Of a stretch of 64,000 bases of DNA, positions 32,903-40,235 are shown one piece after another; the first letter of the stretch is position 1; every line of letters starts with the position of its first letter. The notes under the pieces are model-generated. The model was not told the origin of the DNA, made no database searches, and worked only from the letters and a program-made list of their open reading frames with translations. Location: NCBI RefSeq assembly GCF_003201815.1, contig NZ_QJKB01000002.1, positions 372,001 through 436,000 of the forward strand, read 5' to 3'. The position numbers were made by a program, and so were the translations under genes. This DNA comes from Undibacterium pigrum (GTDB lineage Bacteria > Pseudomonadota > Gammaproteobacteria > Burkholderiales > Burkholderiaceae_D).

Positions 32903-34126
32903 TCAGGATTGCGTTGCTGGCGTTTGTTCAGGTGTTGCCGGTACGGGTTTCTTGGGTTGATTTGTAGAAGACTGAGCGACGAATTTTTTGACGGCCTCCT
33001 GCAAATCCTTGAACGCGGCTTCCTGATTGATATAAGGCCCCTGGGACTTTTCTATCAGCTTGCGCAAATGGGACATGCGTTTTTCGCTGGCAGGATGGGT
33101 ACTCAGCAAGCCCATGGCCTGCTTGTAGGCTTCACGCGCCTGCTTGTTGTCGATTTTTTCCAGTGCAGCTTTTTCTTCCGCAATCATGCGTTCAAAGAAA
33201 ACCGGCAAGCCCGCAGGGTTGACACGGGCGCGCATCAGCAGCAATACGCCTTTTTCATCTGCATCAGTTTCAAAGTGACGCGAATATTGCTGGCTCAGCA
33301 GCATGGGAGCCGCATTGCTGAAGACCGCCAGCAAACCGCTGACATCACCGAACACGGCGCTGGCAACCAGATAAATTCCGGCATTGCCTATGATGCTGCG
33401 CGTGCCATGGCGTTCTTCGACATGGCTGATTTCATGGGCCAGCACACCCAGCAATTCTTCGGCACTGCCAGCTTTTAATATCAGGCCAGAGTGGATGGCA
33501 ACATAGCCACCAGGCAAGGCATAGGCGTTGGTAGTGCTATCGTTGACGATGTTGATGGAATAGCGATACGGTGAATTTGGCAGGGCCTGCAATAAAGGCG
33601 CAGTCAGCGGCTTTAAGACCGCATCGGCGTCGGCCTTGGGCATGCGCTTGTTCTTCAGGTCATCCTGGGCAGCAACACCAGCACCGAGTTTTTCTTCCCA
33701 TTCCACCGGCACTTGTTTGGCAGCATAGGCAGACAGACTATCCATTTGCCAGATCAGGCCTACAGGCAGGGCCAGCAATAACAAGCTGAACCCTATCAGC
33801 ACACCCCAGCCCAGCATGCGCTTGCGGCTCATGGCAGAAATCTGGCGCGAGCATTCGGGATGGGCCAGCAAGGCAGGATGTTTCAGGATGCGTCGATCAC
33901 TGGTGTACAGTACCAGGTCAGGTTTATGGGCATGCTTGATGAAGATCAGGGTATTGTTGGAACCACCCAGAGTCAGCTCCATGTTGGAAAATGACATGGT
34001 GCCCAGCAAGGATGCCACCTGATAACTGAGTCCGGCTTGCGACAGGCTCAGTTCACCAACATCACGGCCACCGGGCAGGGATGCATGAAAAGCATGGCAA
34101 GGAAATTTACTGGAAGCTAAGTCCAT
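32903..34126 (-). CDS. M48-family membrane metallopeptidase
   Basis: A 407-residue protein. An N-terminal domain of about 100 residues with no recognised motif is followed by a membrane segment (104-126, MLGWGVLIGFSLLLLALPVG) and an M48 peptidase domain. The zinc motif is HEISH (231-235), the third ligand is probably in RHFETDADEKG, and YALPGGYVAIHSGLI matches the family. M48 enzymes of this type trim misfolded or periplasmic proteins. The C-terminal tail is Pro/Gln-rich. It lies directly upstream of three AIM24 genes on the same strand, and that pairing may be functional. Confidence 0.9.
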   Translation of the reverse strand: MDLASSKFPCHAFHASLPGGRDVGELSLSQAGLSYQVASLLGTMSFSNMELTLGGSNNTLIFIKHAHKPDLVLYTSDRRILKHPALLAHPECSRQISAMSRKRMLGWGVLIGFSLLLLALPVGLIWQMDSLSAYAAKQVPVEWEEKLGAGVAAQDDLKNKRMPKADADAVLKPLTAPLLQALPNSPYRYSINIVNDSTTNAYALPGGYVAIHSGLILKAGSAEELLGVLAHEISHVEERHGTRSIIGNAGIYLVASAVFGDVSGLLAVFSNAAPMLLSQQYSRHFETDADEKGVLLLMRARVNPAGLPVFFERMIAEEKAALEKIDNKQAREAYKQAMGLLSTHPASEKRMSHLRKLIEKSQGPYINQEAAFKDLQEAVKKFVAQSSTNQPKKPVPATPEQTPATQS

Positions 34127-34340
34127 GAAGGTCCTGAGGTGATTGAAAATGAGTTGCCAGCTGTGACAGACTGGAAATTTGTCAACAGGGGCGACAGAAT
34201 TATAAATCAGTGATGCATATTTTTTGATTAAGTTTTCTGCAGTCCATGCCTTAGTATGCTTGTCGTATTAGAAAGATAAATATGCACCTGCGACAGAAAA
34301 ACTTATATTCCCCTGTTGATACAATATTGTTCAACAATAA

Positions 34341-35231
34341 ATGAGTAGCAATATGTCACCAGACTTGAATGATCTACTGGCTTTCGCCCGTGTCGCCGAA
34401 TGCCGCAGTTTTCGCCAGGCAGCGCAGGAATTGCAAGTGACGGCTTCTGCACTCAGCCACACCATGACCAGGATGGAAAAAAAACTGGGCATGCGTCTGT
34501 TGCAGCGTACCACCCGCAGCGTCAGCCTGACCCCGGCAGGAGAACGCTTGCTGCAAAGCCTGCGGCCAGCATTGCAGGAAATCCAGGGGGCGCTGGAAAG
34601 CCTCAATGACTTACGCGATAAACCAGTCGGTCGTTTGCGCCTGAATGTGCCACGCCCTTCAGCGCAACTCACGCTGGCCCCGCTGCTGGCAGCCTGGCAT
34701 GCAGCCTATCCAGAAGTGGAACTGGAAATTGTCAGCAGCGATGCCCTCATCGATATCGTTGAACAGGGGTTCGATGCTGGTTTGCGTTTTGGTGAAAGCC
34801 TGCAGCAAGACATGGTGGCCGTGCCCGTGGGGCCGGAAGTCGGTTTCGTCGTCTGTGCTTCACCCGGGTATTTGCAAAAGCACGGCATTCCTGCAACACC
34901 GCATGATCTGCTGCAACATCAATGCATACAATTTCGTTTTCCCAGCGGGCAAAGATATCGCTGGGAATTCCAGCGCGGCCAGGAAAAACTGGAAGTTGCC
35001 ACCAACGGAGCACTGGTGCTGGATGATTTTTATGTCGCCACCCGCGCAGCCAGCGATGGCGCGGGTATCTGTTATACCTATCGCGGCTACGCTGAAGCGC
35101 TGGTACAGCAGGGGCAATTGCAATATGTGCTGGAAGACTGGTGGCCAGCGCCTGAGCGCACATATCTGTATTACCCCAGCCGCCGTCATCAACCGGCGGC
35201 TTTGCGGGCTTTCATTGATTTCATGAAATGA
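34341..35231 (+). CDS. LysR-family transcriptional regulator
   Basis: A 296-residue regulator. The N-terminal winged helix-turn-helix spans about 5-65 (LLAFARVAECRSFRQAAQEL, ASALSHTMTRMEKKLGMRLL). A LysR substrate-binding domain follows (RLRLNVPRPSAQLTLAPLL, DAGLRFGESLQQDMVAVPVG) with the C-terminal RRHQPAALRAFIDFM typical of the CrgA/AaeR-like branch. It is divergent from the M48 gene across about 215 bases, so it may regulate that gene or itself. An alternative ATG lies four codons in (34353). Confidence 0.93.
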   Translation: MSSNMSPDLNDLLAFARVAECRSFRQAAQELQVTASALSHTMTRMEKKLGMRLLQRTTRSVSLTPAGERLLQSLRPALQEIQGALESLNDLRDKPVGRLRLNVPRPSAQLTLAPLLAAWHAAYPEVELEIVSSDALIDIVEQGFDAGLRFGESLQQDMVAVPVGPEVGFVVCASPGYLQKHGIPATPHDLLQHQCIQFRFPSGQRYRWEFQRGQEKLEVATNGALVLDDFYVATRAASDGAGICYTYRGYAEALVQQGQLQYVLEDWWPAPERTYLYYPSRRHQPAALRAFIDFMK

Positions 35232-35242
35232 GTGAGATGCAC

Positions 35243-35635
35243 TTATTTTGGTGTTGTCGCAACTTCCCAGGCAAAGCTGCCGCCTTTTGATTTGACAGCT
35301 TCATACAGGCTACTGACCTGCTTGTCTGCATTGTTATTTTGTGCTGCGACTTTGTTGCTGGTTTGTAGCTTCCATTTTTTTGTTGTGGCTTTATTGCTGG
35401 ATGCAGAAAAGCTATAAATCAATTCGTAGCGCAGCCCCAGATCGTCGGCAGCCTTGCGAAAGGCATCTATGTTTGCCTGTTCTTCAGTCTCATACGAGAT
35501 TTTTAGCAGGACATCGACCTGGGGATTTTTTGCGTATTGACGAATAGCATCAGAAGGCAGGTCAGCAGCACTGGCAGTGAGTGCGGTGCTTGCAAGACAG
35601 ATAAAGGTGGATGCCAATAACAGGTATTTTTTCAT
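35243..35635 (-). CDS. Small exported protein of unknown function
   Basis: A 130-residue protein with a clear signal peptide (MKKYLLLASTFICLASTALTASA, cleavage near AA-DL). The mature part has alternating helices and strands (VDVLLKISYETEEQANIDAF, LRYELIYSFSASS) but no motif I recognise and no cysteines. The start at 35635 is chosen for the signal peptide; an upstream in-frame extension to 35731 is not supported. It converges with the LysR gene (11-base gap) and is divergent from the helicase gene. Periplasmic location is inferred. Confidence 0.78.
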   Translation of the reverse strand: MKKYLLLASTFICLASTALTASAADLPSDAIRQYAKNPQVDVLLKISYETEEQANIDAFRKAADDLGLRYELIYSFSASSNKATTKKWKLQTSNKVAAQNNNADKQVSSLYEAVKSKGGSFAWEVATTPK

Positions 35636-35887
35636 GGGGTATGGGTTTCCTGAGTCTGGTTTTTCAGTTTTAGGCAGTTTATTTGGGTTTGTACATCGAT
35701 AAAGTGCCAAAATGATATCTAATAATATCAAAAATATAATTTAAAAGTAAGTAAAAATAAATAAGATTTTTATTTTTTGTCAAGCGCCATTGGCAGGTAT
35801 TTCCCCTGACTTAGCCACAGGAGAGTAAACTGTAGGGATAACCATCTTGTCGCATCCTGCGATACGAGCGAACGAGCGAGCATCGCC

Positions 35888-38227
35888 ATGTCAGAAAACA
35901 AACCTCCGATTACTTTTGAAGACCTGCAACTGAGTGCGCCCATCATGCGCGCCTTGCAGGATGTAGGCTATGAAACACCGTCGCCAATACAGGCGGCCAC
36001 CATACCGATTTTGCTGTCCAACCGTGATGTGCTGGGCCAGGCACAGACTGGTACAGGCAAAACTGCTGCTTTTGCCCTGCCCATCCTGTCACGTCTGGAT
36101 GTGCGCCAGACTACGCCGCAGGCACTGGTGCTGGCACCAACGCGTGAGCTGGCAATACAGGTGGCAGAAGCCTTCCAGACGTATGCCCGTCATATTCCGG
36201 GCTTCCATGTCCTGCCTATCTACGGCGGCCAAAGCTATGGCCCGCAACTCTCGGCCCTGCGCCGTGGTGTGCATGTCGTGGTTGGTACTCCCGGTCGCGT
36301 AATCGACCATCTGGACAAGGGCACGCTGGATTTGTCCGCCCTGAAAACCCTGGTGCTGGATGAAGCCGATGAAATGCTGCGCATGGGCTTTATCGATGAC
36401 GTAGAACGCATCCTGCAAGAAACACCGGAAGGCCGCCAGACTGCCTTGTTCTCGGCCACCATGCCTTCGGCCATCAAGCGCATTGCCCAGACTTATCTGA
36501 ACAAACCGGCAGAAGTCACGGTTGCTGCCAAGACCGGCACTGCCGACAATATCCGCCAGCGTTACTGGCTGGTCAGCGGCATGCACAAGCTGGATGCCCT
36601 GACACGCATACTGGAAGCCGAAACTTTCGACGGCATGATCATTTTTGCCCGTACCAAACTCGGTACAGAAGAACTGGCAGCCAGGCTCGATGCAAGAGGC
36701 TTCTCGGTTGCTGCCATCAATGGCGACATCAACCAGCAACAGCGCGAGCGCACTATCCAGCAACTGAAAGACGGCAAGATCGATATCCTGGTCGCTACTG
36801 ACGTTGCTGCCCGTGGTCTGGACGTAGAGCGTATCAGTCACGTCATCAACTATGATGTGCCGTATGACCCAGAAAGCTACACCCACCGCATAGGCCGTAC
36901 TGGCCGTGCAGGTCGCAGTGGTGAAGCCATCCTGTTCATCACGCCACGTGAAAAGAATCTCTTGAAAGCGATAGAAAGAGCGACGCGTCAGCCAGTGTCA
37001 CCACTGGAGCTGCCGACTATACAGACCGTTAACAACGTCCGTATCGCCCGTTTCAAGGACCAGATTTCCGCCACGCTGGCGCAAGGTGGTCTGGAAGAAT
37101 TTACGTCCCTGATCGAAGATTTTGAGCGTGAGCAAAATATCCCGGCAGTGGAAATTGCTGCGGCGCTGGCAAAAATGGCGCGTGGCGATGAACCTTTGCT
37201 GCTGGATAAAAACCGTAAAGAAACGAAAAACGATGACAGCTGGCGCGATGAGCGTCCTGCCCGCGCTGAACGTGGCGACAGAGGCGACCGTGGTGACCGT
37301 GGTGACCGCGATCGTGGTGACAGGGGTGACAGATTCGAACGCGCACCGCGTGAAGACCGTGGCGCACGCCGTGAACACAGCCCGCGCACGCCAGAGCCTG
37401 GCATGCAGACTTTCCGTATCGCGGTGGGTCATGATCATGGCGTCAAGCCCGGCAATATCGTTGGCGCGATTGCTAATGAAGCCAATATAGAATCCAAGTT
37501 CATCGGTCGTATCGATATCTATGATGACTACACCATCCTCGATCTGCCAGACAATCTGCCTGGTGATATGATGGAACATCTGAGTTCAGTACGTGTGGCA
37601 GGCCAGGCCCTGCGCATCAGTGCAGAAAAAGGCCAGGGCAGCAGCAGTGCACCAGCATCCCGTCCTGCACCACGTGCAGCGCGTGAAGAAGCGCCTCGCG
37701 AACGCGCCCCACGTATCGCGGATGCCGCACCTGGCAGCAAGCTGAATCAGGTAGTAGACCGTGCCGCCCGTGCTCCTCTGGATGAAGAGCGCCCGGCCAA
37801 ATCTAAGAAAGACAAGGCTGACGGCAAAGGCAAGGTCAGCATCCCCATGCTGACTTACCGTATTGAAGTCGGCAAGGCGGATGCAGTAACGCCTAGCAAT
37901 ATCGTTGGTGCAATTGCCAATGAAGCCGGTCTGGAAGCCAAGCACATAGGCCGTATCGATATTTTCGACGACTACAGCACGCTGGACCTGCCAGATGGCA
38001 TGCCCAAGGAATTGCTGAAGCAGTTGAAAGGCGTCTGGGTCGCAGGCAAGCAAATCCAGATCAGCCCGGTTGGCGAAGACCATGTGCGCAAACCTCTGCC
38101 AGTTAACCAGCCATCACCTTTCGGCCCCAAGAAAGCCGGCGGTGATCGTCGTGTGACAGAAAAAGCCAAAGGCTATGGAGCAGGCAAGCCAGCCGCTGCC
38201 AAGCCACATCGCAAAGGCCCCAAATAA
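35888..38227 (+). CDS. deaD: DEAD-box RNA helicase with two DbpA-type RNA-binding domains
   Basis: A 779-residue ATP-dependent RNA helicase. The core (about 1-370) has Q-motif GYETPSPIQAATIP, AQTGTGKT, PTRELAIQ, DEADEML, SAT and HRIGRTGRAGR. An Arg/Asp/Gly-rich linker (about 455-500) follows. Two copies of a DbpA-type domain then appear, at about 510-580 and 655-725. They share NIVGAIANEA, GRIDI and DDY with L-DLP, and are separated by an Ala/Arg/Pro-rich linker. Most DeaD/CsdA proteins have one such domain. The role is ribosome assembly, RNA decay or cold adaptation. It ends at a terminator. Confidence 0.94.
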   Translation: MSENKPPITFEDLQLSAPIMRALQDVGYETPSPIQAATIPILLSNRDVLGQAQTGTGKTAAFALPILSRLDVRQTTPQALVLAPTRELAIQVAEAFQTYARHIPGFHVLPIYGGQSYGPQLSALRRGVHVVVGTPGRVIDHLDKGTLDLSALKTLVLDEADEMLRMGFIDDVERILQETPEGRQTALFSATMPSAIKRIAQTYLNKPAEVTVAAKTGTADNIRQRYWLVSGMHKLDALTRILEAETFDGMIIFARTKLGTEELAARLDARGFSVAAINGDINQQQRERTIQQLKDGKIDILVATDVAARGLDVERISHVINYDVPYDPESYTHRIGRTGRAGRSGEAILFITPREKNLLKAIERATRQPVSPLELPTIQTVNNVRIARFKDQISATLAQGGLEEFTSLIEDFEREQNIPAVEIAAALAKMARGDEPLLLDKNRKETKNDDSWRDERPARAERGDRGDRGDRGDRDRGDRGDRFERAPREDRGARREHSPRTPEPGMQTFRIAVGHDHGVKPGNIVGAIANEANIESKFIGRIDIYDDYTILDLPDNLPGDMMEHLSSVRVAGQALRISAEKGQGSSSAPASRPAPRAAREEAPRERAPRIADAAPGSKLNQVVDRAARAPLDEERPAKSKKDKADGKGKVSIPMLTYRIEVGKADAVTPSNIVGAIANEAGLEAKHIGRIDIFDDYSTLDLPDGMPKELLKQLKGVWVAGKQIQISPVGEDHVRKPLPVNQPSPFGPKKAGGDRRVTEKAKGYGAGKPAAAKPHRKGPK

Positions 38228-38308
38228 AGCCTGATTGAGATCTGACTGAGTTCTCATAGCGTTCTCAGTGAATTCTCATTGACTTCTCATTGACTTAATC
38301 CGCAAGCC

Positions 38309-38337
38309 AAACCCCGCCTTCAAGCGGGGTTTTTTAT
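38309..38337 (+). terminator. Rho-independent terminator
   Basis: AACCCCGC-CTTCAA-GCGGGGTT followed by TTTT, about 80 bases after the helicase stop. A short repeated TTCTCATTGAC motif precedes it (about 38274-38295). Confidence 0.85.
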
Positions 38338-38476
38338 TGCTATTTTAAAACTGTGCAATGTAACTAAACTACATGTTTTTTTAAGGAGTTTGTCATTAAT
38401 TATTAATTTTCATCCAGATTATCTTGAAGCCCTCTTTTTCTTGATGTATCTTAACTACATAAATCAATAAAGAGAC

Positions 38477-39816
38477 ATGAACATGAAAAAACTGACCACT
38501 CTGGCTTTGCTGAGCCTGCTATCCCTGCCTGTGCTTGCGCAAACCAGCAGCACCGTAAAGCATCCTGCATGGAGTAAAAATACAGCGATTTATGAAGCAA
38601 ATATTCGCCAGCATTCACCAGAGGGTAGTTTCAAACGTTTTCAGGATTACCTGCCTGAGCTAAAAAAATGGGAGTAGGCATCATCTGGATCATGCCCATC
38701 AATCCCATAGGCGAAAAAAACCGCAAGGGCACTCTCGGCAGTTATTACGCCGTGCGCGATTACAAAGGCGTGAATCCTGAATTTGGTACGCCTGCTGATT
38801 TCAAGAATCTGGTTAATGCAGCCCATGCGCTAGGCATGAAGGTCATCATAGACTGGGTCGCCAATCACACAGCCTGGGACCACCCCTGGGTCAAAAGTCA
38901 CCCCGAGTATTACCTGAAGAATGACAAAGGCGAGTTCGTCCCGCCTGTGCCAGACTGGCAGGATGTCATCAAGCTCAATTATGCCAATCAGCAGCTACGT
39001 GCAGAGATGATAGATGCCTTGAAATTCTGGCTGACAGAATATGGTATCGATGGCTATCGCTGCGACGTCGCCGAGATGGTACCAACCGACTTCTGGAACG
39101 AAGCGCGGGCAGCACTCGATAAGGTAAAACCTGTTTTCATGCTGGCAGAAGGCGAGGCGACAGACTTGCATGAAAAAGCCTTTGACATGACTTATGCCTG
39201 GCAACTCAAGGACTTGTTTGGCGAGATCGCCAAAGGCAAGAAAAACGCCAATGACCTGGCCGCCTATATGGCAGGGCCGGAAAAGAAATTCCATGCCAAT
39301 GCCTACCGCATGCTGCATACCTCCAACCATGATCTCAATTCCTGGGAAGGCACAGAGTTTGAGCGACTGGGCGATGGCGCAGAAAATTTCCTGGTCTTGT
39401 CCAATCTCTTGAAAGGCATGCCCCTGCTATATTCTGGCCAGGAAGCTGGCAATACCAAGCGCCTGGAATTCTTTGAGCGCGACCCCATCAAGTGGCAAGA
39501 CCATCCTTACAAGGCTATCTACACCACGCTGTTCCACCTGAAGAAAACCAATCAGGCTTTATGGAATGGCCAGGATGGCGCAGAACAAGTGCGCATGGCG
39601 ACATCAAATGACGCCGCCATCTATGCATTCTCGCGCAGCAAGGCAGGTAATCAGGTAGTGGGTATTTTCAATCTGAGCGGGCAGACGCAAAGCTTCAGCT
39701 TTAACAAGCCCGTTGCCAAGGGGCTCAGCAATCTGTTTACAGGCAAGGAAGAAGCCATTCAAGCTGGCCAGAAAATTGATCTCAAACCCTGGGAATACAA
39801 GGTGTTGGTCAAATAA
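38477..39816 (+). pseudogene. GH13 alpha-amylase, reading frame broken at an A7 tract
   Basis: Two frames together encode one exported GH13 glycosidase of about 446 residues. The first (38477-38677) gives a signal peptide (MKKLTTLALLSLLSLPVLA) and the family opening SKNTAIYEANIRQ up to LPELKK, then Trp-Glu-stop. The second frame, -1 relative to the first, continues from 38668 with MGVGIIWIMPI, the normal next segment. Downstream the catalytic residues are intact: nucleophile Asp in GYRCDVAEM, acid/base Glu in FMLAEGE and Asp in HTSNHDLNSW. Without slippage only a 66-residue fragment is made. The break may be a real mutation, a homopolymer sequencing error, or programmed slippage, because the rest of the gene looks under selection. 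Confidence 0.85.
38662..38696 (+). promoter_or_regulatory. Candidate -1 frameshift site: A-AAA-AAA heptamer plus hairpin
   Basis: Seven As (38662-38668) lie in the zero frame as CTA AAA AAA, the X-XXY-YYZ arrangement used in -1 slippage. After an eight-base spacer, GGCATCAT-CTGG-ATCATGCC (38677-38696) can form a stem with seven of eight pairs. An AGGA lies about 16 bases upstream. A -1 slip restores the amylase frame exactly at KK-MGV. No experimental support is available. Confidence 0.4.
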
Positions 39817-39863
39817 AAACCAATGCTGGTCGTAACAAAAAATGCTGAGACCAGCATCGTTCA

Positions 39864-40169
39864 TTACTCAGGATACTGGCATATGTTTTTGCAAATCTTT
39901 TCTAATGAGGTCTTTAAACGTTCCAGTTCAGTTTCTTCTTCTTTAGCCAATTCAGAAATTCTGCCAGGATCTGTTTCAGTTTTTTTCTTTGCCTGAATTT
40001 TTCTGAGTTTAGTGATGAACGCTGCATTGAAATTTTCAGAATCATTAAAGTCTGGGGTCGTGCAAATGCGATAGCATACTGGTGGAGTGGTCGGGGTTTG
40101 CGCCAGGGCATGCAGGTTGCTGAAACAAGCAATGATCGTAGCGGCTTTTATCCAGGTTTTCATTTTCAT
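39864..40169 (-). CDS. Secreted twin-CX3C protein (101 aa)
   Basis: A 101-residue exported protein with a signal peptide (MKMKTWIKAATIIACFSN to ALAQ). The mature part has four cysteines in two CX3C units, CYRIC near the start and CKNIC near the end, separated by a charged helical stretch rich in Lys and Glu (KLRKIQAKKKTETD, EEETELERLKTSLEK). It ends QYPE. The spacing suggests an antiparallel helical hairpin closed by two disulfides. The 59-residue protein at 6170-6349 has the same cysteine pattern and the same YPE end with a much shorter middle. It lies between the amylase and the papain-like gene. No named family is recognised. Confidence 0.78.
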   Translation of the reverse strand: MKMKTWIKAATIIACFSNLHALAQTPTTPPVCYRICTTPDFNDSENFNAAFITKLRKIQAKKKTETDPGRISELAKEEETELERLKTSLEKICKNICQYPE

Positions 40170-40235
40170 ATTTATCGTTTGAGTTTGTTCAATTTACTGC
40201 GCATCAATCTGCTGACTTAAATTTGTCTGGTATTT

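Noticed and set aside
39823-39856. Hairpin ATGCTGGTC / GACCAGCAT after the amylase
   Set aside because: The stem is good but no T-run follows, so it is not called a terminator; it may still stop or stabilise a transcript.
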